NCBI GenBank assembly: GCA_002297185.1
Contig: DBJV01000112.1
Span: 609-9,308 of the forward strand
Source of the DNA: Christensenella sp. UBA767
GTDB taxonomy: Bacteria; Bacillota; Clostridia; Christensenellales; CAG-917
Length of the DNA: 8,700 bases
Reading direction: 5' to 3'
Part shown: positions 1-6,864 of the stretch, piece by piece
Layout of the letters: every line of letters starts with the position of its first letter
How positions within the stretch are numbered: the first letter of the stretch is position 1
Position numbers and translations under genes: made by a program
Notes under the pieces: generated by a model
Told to the model about the DNA's origin: nothing
Database searches by the model: none
Seen by the model: the letters and a program-made list of their open reading frames with translations, nothing else

Positions 1-2075
1 TCGCATATGACGATGTTGCAACGTTACCTATTCCACAAAAATCCGGATATACTTTTGGCGGTTGGTATTATGAGGGTAAAAAAGTCGAAGACGGCATCTG
101 GAAAATCCCCAAAGACTGCACGCTCGGTGCAAGATGGAATTTGATTACGTACAACATCACCTACGATTTGAATGGTGGTATAAATGCGCAAGGAAATCCA
201 TCAACATACTCCGCCTTTGATGAATTTACACTACAAGAACCAACAAAGGTCGGATATACTTTCGTTGGATGGAATAGTGATGTTTTGTCTTCTACAACAA
301 AAATAGTAAGCATTCCAAAAGGTTCAATAGGAGATAGAAAGTATGTTGCCGTATGGCAAGCCAACACCTACACTATAACCTATGATGTAAATGGCGGTGA
401 AATCAATACGACGACACAAATCGTTACTTTTAACACTGCTTTTACACTGTTGACAACCACAAGAGCAGGCTATACTTTTGGCGGCTGGTATTATGGTGAT
501 AAAGTGATGTCATCGGGAGTTTGGAATATTTCTGAAAACGTTTCACTCACAGCGAAATGGACTGCCAATACGAACACAAAGTATTTGGTGTATCATTATC
601 TTGAAAATGCTGATGACAATGGATATACTCTCACAAAAACGGATACGTTGTATGGTACAACAGATTCGACAGTATCTCCGAGTGTTGGCACGTACTCATA
701 TTTCACTTCACCGTCAAAACAAACTTTGACGATAAGCGGTAACGGGAACAGCACCGTGAGCTATTACTATTCTCGCAATAAATATACTCTCACACTGTAT
801 CCCAACAATGGCGAAGTCATAACGACAAAAATATTCAAGTATCAACAAAACATATCCAGCAAAAACACATGGTTTACAAAATCAAGCCATACATTTGGCG
901 GATGGTTTACAGATTTAGATTTGACATCAAGTTATAACGATGTCAAAATGGGCGGTTCATCGCTTACGTTATATGCATATTGGAGCGGAGAAACCAAACC
1001 GTCTATGCTTTCATATACGCAAACATCAACCGCTACAACCATCAATGGTTATAACGGCTCATCTTCGACAGTGTTTTTGCCTAGTCACATCAAAAACATA
1101 CCCGTAACTACCATTAGCAATCTTTCGTCAACTACCATACAGACGGTAAATTTACCTAATACAGTAGTAACAATAGGAAATAGTGCGTTTTCAAATTCTA
1201 CATCTTTGCAAACAATCAATTTAAACAATGTAGAAACAATAGGCAACAATGCATTTGACGGTTGTGCGTCATTGCAAGGTCCAACGTTTGAAAAGCTTAA
1301 ATCGCTTGGAGAATATGCTTTCAAAGGATGTACTTCTCTTGTAAACGTTGTCTTGCCCGACACACTCACGGGAGATTTGAATTATTGTTTCTACAATTGT
1401 TCCGGTATGGAAAACATTGTTATTTCTCAAAACGTTACCGGAATCTGCGAAGGCTCATTCTATGGTTGCGGCGGACTGAAAGAGATGACTATACCTTTCA
1501 CAGGCACAAGCGTAAAAGATAATGCAGAAAGCTATCATATGTATAACAACTTTGGTGTCATATTTGGACAACAACAATATGAAAATACCGATGTTGTCGG
1601 TTTTAAGGGTTCATATGGGGGCAGTACTCTTGCGACATTTTATGTCCCTAAGTATTTGCAAAAGGTGATAGTTTATGGTGATATTAAAGACTATGCTTTT
1701 TGCAACTATACTTATATAACAAATGTTGTAATCAAAAACGCAAAAAGTATAGGCGTAAGCGCATTTTATCTTTGTAATATGCTTACAAAACTTACGATAG
1801 AAACTGATCAGTTAACAACTATTAATCGTAGCGCATTTACTAGGTGTGACAGATTAACATCTATTTATCTTGCTAAATCAGTTACAAGCATAGGCAGTAA
1901 TGCTTTCTATTGCTTGGGGTCGGGAATAGATGTCGAACAACTAGATATATACTATGAAGGCTCAGAGGAAGAATGGCTGAATGTCAGTAAAGCCCCTTTT
2001 AACAAAAACGATAGCAGTTGGAATAATGGAAGAACAATATATGTTCATTACAATTGCGATTCATCGTATAGATAA
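1..2075 (+). CDS. InlB B-repeat and BspA-type leucine-rich-repeat surface protein, 5' partial
   Basis: The reading frame is open from base 3, so the gene begins before the window; the TTG at 141 is not a real start. The visible protein has about 690 residues. It opens with InlB B-repeat units (Listeria-Bacteroides repeat) marked by TYD-NGG at the front, GYTFGGW in the middle and A-W at the end; units end near 134, 350 and 551. A YHYLEN segment resembling MucBP-like domains follows (about 566-776), then another divergent B-repeat ending near 983. From about 1075 to 1990 come LRR_5/BspA-type repeats (IGNSAF, LGEYAFKGC, IGVSAFYLC, IGSNAFY). The tail ends in a short polar stretch with no LPXTG or membrane anchor. 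Such proteins are usually secreted or surface-exposed and bind host or polymer ligands; the ligand here is unknown. The signal peptide would lie upstream. Confidence 0.9.
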   Translation, partial: AYDDVATLPIPQKSGYTFGGWYYEGKKVEDGIWKIPKDCTLGARWNLITYNITYDLNGGINAQGNPSTYSAFDEFTLQEPTKVGYTFVGWNSDVLSSTTKIVSIPKGSIGDRKYVAVWQANTYTITYDVNGGEINTTTQIVTFNTAFTLLTTTRAGYTFGGWYYGDKVMSSGVWNISENVSLTAKWTANTNTKYLVYHYLENADDNGYTLTKTDTLYGTTDSTVSPSVGTYSYFTSPSKQTLTISGNGNSTVSYYYSRNKYTLTLYPNNGEVITTKIFKYQQNISSKNTWFTKSSHTFGGWFTDLDLTSSYNDVKMGGSSLTLYAYWSGETKPSMLSYTQTSTATTINGYNGSSSTVFLPSHIKNIPVTTISNLSSTTIQTVNLPNTVVTIGNSAFSNSTSLQTINLNNVETIGNNAFDGCASLQGPTFEKLKSLGEYAFKGCTSLVNVVLPDTLTGDLNYCFYNCSGMENIVISQNVTGICEGSFYGCGGLKEMTIPFTGTSVKDNAESYHMYNNFGVIFGQQQYENTDVVGFKGSYGGSTLATFYVPKYLQKVIVYGDIKDYAFCNYTYITNVVIKNAKSIGVSAFYLCNMLTKLTIETDQLTTINRSAFTRCDRLTSIYLAKSVTSIGSNAFYCLGSGIDVEQLDIYYEGSEEEWLNVSKAPFNKNDSSWNNGRTIYVHYNCDSSYR
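45..557 (+). repeat. InlB B-repeat units within the surface protein gene
   Basis: Two units are close copies at both protein and DNA level. One begins at GYTFGGWYY (base 45) and ends at the GARW near 134; the other begins at 468 and ends at the TAKW near 551. A more diverged unit sits between them. This is recent-looking duplication inside one gene, common for this repeat family, and it may allow copy-number change by recombination. Confidence 0.75.
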
Positions 2076-2081
2076 TATTAA

Positions 2082-2112
2082 GCAGCCACTCAATCACCGA
2101 GTGGCTGCATTT
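2082..2112 (+). terminator. Perfect 10-bp hairpin after the surface protein gene
   Basis: Arms GCAGCCACTC (2082-2091) and GAGTGGCTGC (2099-2108) pair perfectly around a 7-base loop, 6 bases after the stop codon. The T-tract is poor (ATTTAT), so it is a weak or leaky intrinsic terminator. It sits only 6 bases before the ribosome binding site of the next gene, so it may also act as an attenuator or RNA-processing signal for that gene. Confidence 0.65.
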
Positions 2113-2125
2113 ATAAGGAGAAATT

Positions 2126-2920
2126 ATGAATTTAGTTATCATAGGCAACGGTTTCGATTTGGCACACGGATTGAAAACAAGATATGCTGACTTCCACAAT
2201 TATTTAGAAAAAACGGATCTGGATTGTATCGATAGGTTAGACTTGCTATTCACTTTTGGTGAACAATGGTGCGATTTCGAAAACGGATTGGGACATCTTA
2301 AAGAATCTGCTGCTCAATTGGTTTTAAAATCCTATCCAGGGATATATACAACTATAAAAGACGAGATACAACGAGCTTTTGCATCTTGGGTGATATCTCT
2401 TGAAGAAAAAAATAATGCAACAAAAAAATATGAATTGTCAAAAGTAGATGAGTATTTAAGTTTCAACTATACACATACGCTTCATAGGTCATACGATATA
2501 GATGAAGATAACATCCATTATATTCACGGCTGTGTTGGTTTGGGACTATCTGATTATAAGCAGATCATCTTTGGGCACAAAGAATGTGTTGGAAATAGTA
2601 TAACACAATCATTGCTTGATGCAACGGTAAAGGATGTTGACGGTATTATTGCAAGGAATAAAGATTATTTTAACAGCCTTTCGGATAAGAATATCTACAC
2701 AATAAAAGTATTCGGGCACTCGTATTCGGACATAGATTTCCCATATTTTCAAGAAATCCACAACCAACTTCCCAACGCAAAATGGATGTTTGGCTGTTAT
2801 GATAAAAGTGACCAAACAAAGGCATTCGAATATATTTACAATCTACAATTGAAAGAATCAGAGAGGAAAATTATGGACTCTAAAGATATGTTCAAAGAAA
2901 ATCAAATATATCATATTTGA
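2126..2920 (+). CDS. AbiH-like abortive infection protein
   Basis: The product has 264 residues and carries the hallmarks of the AbiH family (phage abortive infection protein first described from lactococcal plasmids). These are a nucleotide-binding-like N-terminus with GNGFDLAHGLKT (residues 7-18) and Y20/D22-F23, W48 followed by DFE, FNYTHT (113-118), IHG (133-135), IIFGH (147-151) and the C-terminal FGHSYSDID (196-204). The ATG at 2126 has AAGGAG at 2115-2120, five bases upstream, so the start is secure. The gene follows the surface protein gene on the same strand after a hairpin, and its end meets the opposing gene across an 11-base gap with no terminator. AbiH proteins are thought to stop phage growth by harming the infected cell, but the biochemical activity is not settled. 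The protein is at the short end for the family but all main motifs are present. Confidence 0.85.
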   Translation: MNLVIIGNGFDLAHGLKTRYADFHNYLEKTDLDCIDRLDLLFTFGEQWCDFENGLGHLKESAAQLVLKSYPGIYTTIKDEIQRAFASWVISLEEKNNATKKYELSKVDEYLSFNYTHTLHRSYDIDEDNIHYIHGCVGLGLSDYKQIIFGHKECVGNSITQSLLDATVKDVDGIIARNKDYFNSLSDKNIYTIKVFGHSYSDIDFPYFQEIHNQLPNAKWMFGCYDKSDQTKAFEYIYNLQLKESERKIMDSKDMFKENQIYHI

Positions 2921-2931
2921 GAAGAAAAATA

Positions 2932-3618
2932 TCAAGACTCTATGATAGGTAAATATTCATAAAATAGCTGACCTAATTCTGTGAAATAGTAACCAACTCT
3001 GATGGATTCTAGTGTTTCCTCTGCAGAAAGAGTGATTAAGTCGCCAACTTTATGAGAGATTTGTACCAAACCAAGAGATTGCAATCTTTGCAGTTGGTGC
3101 TCTTGACCTTTTCCAGATATTTGATTAAAAGTAGCAATTTCGTGCATTAAATCAATATCTTTTACAAAAAGGCGATCCGTTATCTCAAACAATTCGCACA
3201 AATCGTCATATAGAATTTGTTTTTTAATAAACGACACGTATATTGCGGCAAAAATGTCGTTTTTGATATCTGCCGTATTCTTTTGTAAATACACGGCAAT
3301 CATACCAAGTTCTTTGTTTAATTTTTTTGGTGAATCAAGTTTATTTAAGTGTTCTTTTATTTCAATATCAGTGGCTTCACCCGCTCTAACTCTTGTAATA
3401 AAGCGAGAAAAATTATGACAGACAACCATTCTACAAATGTCAACACCTACTTTTACAGTACCTAAAAGAAGTGAAATAATGGGAATGCGTTGTATAATTT
3501 GGTTATCGATAAAGCTAACCCCAGTGTCAGCACATTTTCCCGCCAAATCTGCCGAATCTATTAACAATGAATCTTTAAAAACGGAAATTATATTATCACC
3601 ATTTGTTCTCTTACACAT
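2932..3618 (-). CDS. Unrecognised protein, third gene of the ATPase/RloB operon
   Basis: I cannot assign a family with confidence. The product has 228 residues from the ATG at 3618, which has AAGGA at 3631-3627 eight bases upstream; an in-frame TTG at 3648 has no such site. Residues 41-62 (from IIQRIPIISLLLG to VGVDI) form a hydrophobic, possibly membrane-associated or amphipathic helix. The middle (85-160) is helical and charged. The end (about 160-225) looks like a winged helix, with LQRLQSLGLV, a polar wing, then YYFTELGQLF. This layout (hydrophobic helix, helical core, LGL/LTxLG winged-helix end) recalls widespread uncharacterised proteins, some grouped near DUF4393/Abi-alpha, but that link is from memory and tentative. 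It lies 47 bases after the RloB-like gene on the same strand, so co-transcription and a shared defence role are likely but inferred. Confidence 0.7.
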   Translation of the reverse strand: MCKRTNGDNIISVFKDSLLIDSADLAGKCADTGVSFIDNQIIQRIPIISLLLGTVKVGVDICRMVVCHNFSRFITRVRAGEATDIEIKEHLNKLDSPKKLNKELGMIAVYLQKNTADIKNDIFAAIYVSFIKKQILYDDLCELFEITDRLFVKDIDLMHEIATFNQISGKGQEHQLQRLQSLGLVQISHKVGDLITLSAEETLESIRVGYYFTELGQLFYEYLPIIES

Positions 3619-3665
3619 ATTCCTATTCCTTATATTAATAATTCGCAAAATAGTGTCGATATTAT

Positions 3666-4280
3666 CTATTCTTTTCTATAACTAATCAACAGCGTAACGA
3701 CAGTAGCGACATCTGTGTACGGGTTCTTTTCAATCAGAGATTGTTCGCTCGAATAATAAGAGTTCCGCATTTCAGAATTCTGTATCGCTTTGACATGGTC
3801 GTTCATACCAAGATGCGCTTCCGCCACAACATCCATGCTTTCCGTATATCCCGGAAGGTATTTTGCCATTTCATCTTTGGCTTTTTGAGAAGAGCCGACA
3901 CCTTTTGGAAATTTTGTGAAATAGTATTGCAACCAAACCTCAAAACACGGATTGGAAGGGATAATGTCTATCTTTTTATATTTTTTCTTTGCGGTGATAA
4001 ATTTGTCATACTTCGTCTGTTCTAAATCGAGATCAACCAAACAGAATACTCTATCGCCCAAATCTAAATCCAAATCGTTTTCTACAAAGATAGAAGCGGC
4101 CTTTTTTGCCATACTGAGTATGTCGGTGGATTCGCACGTCTTGCAATACAAATTAAAAGGCGCACTTCTTTCTTTGAAGTTGTCGAAATATGCTTTTTCC
4201 GTTTTATTTCGTCCTTCGCATACTATAAAAATCGAAGGCTTTCGTTGTTTTTTGTATACGTCTTTGGTTTTCTTTGTCAT
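3666..4280 (-). CDS. rloB: RloB-like Toprim-type protein
   Basis: The product has 204 residues and matches the RloB family. VCEGRNKTE (20-28, with E22) is followed by YF (31-32), an acidic DLD pair at D83/D85, SNPCFEVWL (109-117) and the late NPYTDV (186-191). The glutamate plus DxD arrangement is the Toprim-type metal-binding signature, so a nuclease role is plausible but not shown here. The ATG at 4280 is preferred over an upstream in-frame codon because GGGGGAG (4291-4285) lies four bases ahead. That binding site is inside the last codons of the ATPase gene, whose TGA ends one base before this ATG, so translation should be coupled. In known two-gene systems (AbiL; PARIS by analogy) a paired ABC-type ATPase controls the Toprim partner. 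Confidence 0.87.
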   Translation of the reverse strand: MTKKTKDVYKKQRKPSIFIVCEGRNKTEKAYFDNFKERSAPFNLYCKTCESTDILSMAKKAASIFVENDLDLDLGDRVFCLVDLDLEQTKYDKFITAKKKYKKIDIIPSNPCFEVWLQYYFTKFPKGVGSSQKAKDEMAKYLPGYTESMDVVAEAHLGMNDHVKAIQNSEMRNSYYSSEQSLIEKNPYTDVATVVTLLISYRKE

Positions 4281-4281
4281 T

Positions 4282-5547
4282 TCACTCCCCCTTAATGAAC
4301 GGGATTGCGCCAAAGCGTCCGAGCAAATAGGCTTTTTCTATGTTCTCGGTTTTTCTCGGGGAAAAGTCCGCAAGGGAATACATCTCGGTCTTTCCGTTGG
4401 TATAGTTTCTTTCCGTGAACCAAATATCATCCCTTCTAAAAATATCGAGATCCAAAAGATTCGTGTCATGTGTGTTGGCAACAAGCTGTGCGTTTGTGGT
4501 GTTGATACTTTTATCGTGGAACATTTTGATTAAATATTCAACCATCAACGGATGTAGACTCTTGTCTATTTCGTCCACAAACAAGACCTTGCCTTCTTTG
4601 AATACATAATACAGAACGGCAGAATATTTAAACATATTAATCGTTCCAAACGATTCTTCATCGAGAAGAAGGCCATATCTATTGCTTCCGCCTTCTTCTT
4701 TCACGTCGTGATAAGTTGTAAAACTATAGACGTTAGTGTTCTGAATAGTTTTTACGGCTTCTTCATTTTCTTCTGCAGCAACTGTCAATAATTTTGTAAA
4801 GAGGTCGCCTGCGTTTACATCTTTTATTTTTTTTGAATCAACCTTGAAGTCGCTTATGCTGATATCGGCATTGTTCAAAATCTTCAAACAAAATGCCTTG
4901 TACTCTTCCTGCTCGTTATTTGCGTAAATTTTATCAAGATAAAGACTCCAAAGAACATCTATGTTCATTACCGTTATGGTGTTGAGTAGGTAATCAACGA
5001 CGGGCTTTGTCTTTTCATAGTTCCATGACGCAGATGTGACCAAAAACAACTTATTATCAAGATTTCGCTCTTTCAACACGTTCAATATCTTGGCGTCTTT
5101 GTTGAACTCGTAATTGTTGGTATTTGTTCTATTGAATATCATTGTTGGCTTGGCGGAATAATAGATATCAAGCCTCTCATCTATTACTTTTTCTCTTGTG
5201 CAACTAAATTTGTATGCATATTTCAGACCGTCTTTAATAAAAGTTATAGAAAACTCCGACGGAGCATTGAAACAGTCCTTACAAAACTTAAAGGGAGCAA
5301 CGGGAATTGGCATTTTTTCCAACAGCAAGTTTGAGTTTGCCATAAACAACGATACAAAATACATCGCATTAATAAACGATGTCTTTCCCGATGCGTTTGC
5401 TCCGTAAATCAGACGTGCTTTTGATATTCTGTCTTTTCCAAACAATACAAGATCTTCAGAGTGAGAATCGTCTTTATTTGCAAGCATTGTAAAATCGCAT
5501 TCATCCGCAAAAGACATAAAGTTTTTAAATTTAAAATCGATTAACAT
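4282..5547 (-). CDS. rloA: RloA-like ABC/AAA-family ATPase
   Basis: The product has 421 residues from the ATG at 5547, which has AGAGG seven bases upstream; upstream in-frame codons to 5598 overlap the promoter and are rejected. The start LIDFKFKNFMSF is typical of this ATPase group (AAA_15/AAA_21, OLD/SMC-like). Walker A is GANASGKTS (49-57), the signature-like motif is ESFGT (298-302), Walker B is VLFVDEID (321-328) followed by KSLHP, and the switch histidine is in NTHD (358-361). The C-terminal GRFGAIP (410-416) is also characteristic. All ATPase residues are intact, so it should be active. It is the first gene of a minus-strand operon with the RloB-like gene one base downstream. By analogy with AbiL and PARIS it would sense infection and hold or release the Toprim partner; the trigger is unknown. 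Confidence 0.9.
   Translation of the reverse strand: MLIDFKFKNFMSFADECDFTMLANKDDSHSEDLVLFGKDRISKARLIYGANASGKTSFINAMYFVSLFMANSNLLLEKMPIPVAPFKFCKDCFNAPSEFSITFIKDGLKYAYKFSCTREKVIDERLDIYYSAKPTMIFNRTNTNNYEFNKDAKILNVLKERNLDNKLFLVTSASWNYEKTKPVVDYLLNTITVMNIDVLWSLYLDKIYANNEQEEYKAFCLKILNNADISISDFKVDSKKIKDVNAGDLFTKLLTVAAEENEEAVKTIQNTNVYSFTTYHDVKEEGGSNRYGLLLDEESFGTINMFKYSAVLYYVFKEGKVLFVDEIDKSLHPLMVEYLIKMFHDKSINTTNAQLVANTHDTNLLDLDIFRRDDIWFTERNYTNGKTEMYSLADFSPRKTENIEKAYLLGRFGAIPFIKGE
4285..4291 (-). promoter_or_regulatory. Ribosome binding site of the RloB-like gene, inside the ATPase stop region
   Basis: Read on the minus strand, GGGGGAG is followed by TGA (the ATPase stop, 4284-4282), one A, then ATG at 4280. 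The site encodes the last residues of the ATPase, so ribosomes ending that gene are placed to start the next one. This fixes both the start of the RloB-like gene and the fixed pairing of the two products. Confidence 0.75.
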
Positions 5548-5566
5548 AGTGGTACCTCTCGCTATC

Positions 5567-5595
5567 ATTATATTTTTACGCAGACAAAAAGTCAA
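5567..5595 (-). promoter_or_regulatory. Near-consensus sigma-A promoter for the ATPase/RloB operon
   Basis: On the minus strand TTGACT (5595-5590) and a perfect TATAAT (5572-5567) are separated by 17 bases. The DNA beyond the -35 box is very A/T-rich, like an UP element. Transcription would begin near 5560, giving a leader of about a dozen bases before the ATG at 5547. A strong, apparently unregulated promoter fits a defence operon that is always on. Confidence 0.75.
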
Positions 5596-5664
5596 CACAA
5601 AAACGGCATTTTATCAAATATTATTTCAATTTTTGTAAAAAATATTCAAAAATAATAAAAATAA

Positions 5665-5693
5665 TTTATAAACCAGCGGTATGATTTTATAAT
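5665..5693 (+). promoter_or_regulatory. Candidate promoter for the sigma-like gene
   Basis: A perfect TATAAT (5688-5693) lies 17 bases after TTTATA (5665-5670), a four-of-six match to the -35 consensus. The -10 box is enclosed by short inverted arms CGGTAT (5677-5682) and ATACCG (5702-5707), a possible operator. The start would be near 5700, about 260 bases before the gene. The surrounding DNA is so A/T-rich that a chance match is possible. Confidence 0.4.
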
Positions 5694-5787
5694 GCGCTTA
5701 TATACCGAGCGTATAAAATATAAAAGATGCAAATACAATCCGAGTTTATTTTCCTCTTCGTCAAGGCGGTTTGGCACAGAGAAAAGC

Positions 5788-5826
5788 CTATATCAACGGC
5801 ATAAATTATTGCCTTTGTTGATATGG
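5788..5826 (+). other. Leader hairpin upstream of the sigma-like gene
   Basis: ATATCAAC (5790-5797) pairs with GTTGATAT (5817-5824), extended outward by a wobble and a C-G pair. The inner GGC (5798-5800) pairs with GCC (5811-5813) across a TTT bulge, leaving a ten-base A/T loop. There is no T-tract, so it is not an intrinsic terminator. Its role is unknown. Confidence 0.45.
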
Positions 5827-5962
5827 ACTTTCTTTTATATGCAATAATTTTTGCTGGTCGTTGACATAGGCAAAATTTGAGTTGAAATGTGTTGATTTTG
5901 AGTTTTCTCAGTGCCATTCCTTTTGTTGCCGAAAGGCAAATAAACTCGGAGCGTACATACAA

Positions 5963-6652
5963 ATGAAAACACAAATCAATGAACAAACTCAACGGCAAAC
6001 TCAAAACGCAAACAATATTCAAGTTCGCATTGTTGCAAGAAAGAAAAGAATTCTGGACGATGATGCAGTTATCACACAAGACAATATCCAACGTATCGGG
6101 GAAATAATCGCAGTTGCGACTATAAAGACGGTTATGTGTAGATCCGGCAAGAATCTATATTGGCTTTACGACGGACTAATTCAAGATTGTAAAAAAAGAG
6201 CAGATGTTAATCATATTTATTCGGACGGATACGATATAGCGCAAACCGCGGCGTTGTTTCTATATGAACATATCGGCAAGCAACTTGGAGATACATATAT
6301 AACCGCACGCGGCAAAGTTATAACTATAAAACAAGCGTGTTTCAGATATGTAGACAGATATTTGGATAAGCAATATACACGCCATTTGGCACACACAACT
6401 GCCATAGACGAATCCACAACGGCGTCTATTACAACTTTTATCGGCGATGAGTCTAACAATGATTATACCGCCGTTGATACGATTATCGAAGCAATGCGCC
6501 TAACACCCTCCGAATATGAAACGCTTGCAGCTTATATGTCCAGGCTATCTAACATCGAAATTGCAAGATTTCTAAATGTGAACCGTACGACAATTTGGAG
6601 AAGACGCGAACGCATTGCTGTAAAATACTCAAATTGTTTTTACCAACAATAG
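5963..6652 (+). CDS. Sigma-70 region-4-like DNA-binding regulator of mobile-element type
   Basis: The product has 229 residues from the ATG at 5963, with GGAG at 5948-5951. The frame is open back to 5882 but that ATG lacks a binding site. Residues 46-147 are helical and contain SDGYDIAQTAALFLYEHIG (88-106), which resembles the helical core of small sigma-like proteins. Residues 180-222 form a clear helix-turn-helix of sigma region 4 type (LTPSEYETLAAY, then SNIEIARFLNVNRTTIWRRRERI). Similar proteins occur in integrated elements of Clostridia and are annotated as sigma factors or DNA-binding proteins; this is from family knowledge. It probably controls transcription of the surrounding element, and may act on the repeats in its own leader. 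A long leader precedes it and two hairpins follow. A true sigma factor would need a clear region 2 for core binding, which I cannot confirm. Confidence 0.7.
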   Translation: MKTQINEQTQRQTQNANNIQVRIVARKKRILDDDAVITQDNIQRIGEIIAVATIKTVMCRSGKNLYWLYDGLIQDCKKRADVNHIYSDGYDIAQTAALFLYEHIGKQLGDTYITARGKVITIKQACFRYVDRYLDKQYTRHLAHTTAIDESTTASITTFIGDESNNDYTAVDTIIEAMRLTPSEYETLAAYMSRLSNIEIARFLNVNRTTIWRRRERIAVKYSNCFYQQ

Positions 6653-6688
6653 CGAAAACATCTTCAGATTGTATGATTGTCCATTAGA

Positions 6689-6741
6689 CGTGTCCTTGTC
6701 TTGAACAAGTGGCACGCTGACGCGTGCCAGACAAGGACACG
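6689..6741. repeat. Long bulged inverted repeat without a T-tract
   Basis: Outer arms of 13 bases (6689-6701 and 6729-6741, CGTGTCCTTGTCT and its exact complement) enclose inner arms GGCACGC (6711-6717) and GCGTGCC (6722-6728) with a four-base loop. All the asymmetry is on the left side, as a nine-base bulge (6702-6710); the right arms are contiguous. No T-run follows on either strand, so it is not an ordinary terminator. It lies 36 bases after the sigma-like gene. Confidence 0.7.
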
Positions 6742-6774
6742 CAAAACAAACAAAACAGGCGAACTTTTCGAGGC

Positions 6775-6839
6775 AAACGGAGAGGGGCTGTTCGCGCTAA
6801 ACCGCTTGGCGAAGCAGCCCCTTTCTCATACCGTTTTTT
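6775..6839 (+). terminator. Rho-independent terminator after the sigma-like gene
   Basis: AAACGG (6775-6780) pairs with CCGTTT (6831-6836). Inside, GGGGCTG (6784-6790) pairs with CAGCCCC (6815-6821) and TTCGC (6791-6795) with GCGAA (6809-6813), with a one-base bulge. A T-run reaches 6839. It ends plus-strand transcription from the sigma-like gene. On the minus strand it lies 26 bases beyond the small ORF ending at 6865 and could work weakly in that direction too. Confidence 0.65.
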
Positions 6840-6864
6840 GCTCATCGAAAAAGTGTTGCGCCTT

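Larger units (their letters stand above)
5596..5962. other. Regulatory gap between the divergent ATPase operon and the sigma-like gene
   Basis: No convincing gene is seen here on either strand. Bases 5600-5680 are an A/T-rich tract shared by the two divergent promoters. Bases 5700-5962 would be a leader of about 260 bases for the sigma-like gene. They contain a hairpin at 5788-5826, four GTTGA motifs between 5817 and 5895, and a GAAA-capped hairpin at 5926-5939 just before the likely ribosome binding site. Confidence 0.5.

Noticed and set aside
1085..1369. 94-residue minus-strand ORF inside the leucine-rich-repeat gene
   Set aside because: It is a shadow of the strongly supported repeat protein on the plus strand, with no ribosome binding site and no recognisable product.
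3632..3659. Weak minus-strand promoter before the third operon gene (TCGACA, 16 bases, TAATAT)
   Set aside because: A start from it would fall at or after the ribosome binding site, leaving almost no leader, and the -10 match is poor.
3952..4533. 193-residue plus-strand ORF opposite the ATPase/RloB genes
   Set aside because: It spans the junction of two well-supported opposing genes, its apparent hydrophobic and cysteine-rich content is a by-product of the other strand, and it has no motif.
5823..5864. 13-codon leader peptide upstream of the sigma-like gene
   Set aside because: There is no ribosome binding site before its ATG, and no run of a single amino acid type that would suggest attenuation.
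5817..5895. CRISPR-like or replication iteron array
   Set aside because: The shared unit is only five bases with uneven spacing, there are no unique spacers, no cas genes and no replication initiator gene nearby.
5882..5962. N-terminal extension of the sigma-like protein from the ATG at 5882
   Set aside because: No ribosome binding site precedes it, the added residues are cysteine-rich and unlike the rest, and GGAG lies ahead of the ATG at 5963.
5687..6091. 134-residue minus-strand ORF before and into the sigma-like gene
   Set aside because: It overlaps the plus-strand promoter, leader and gene start, has atypical cysteine-rich composition and no plausible start signal.
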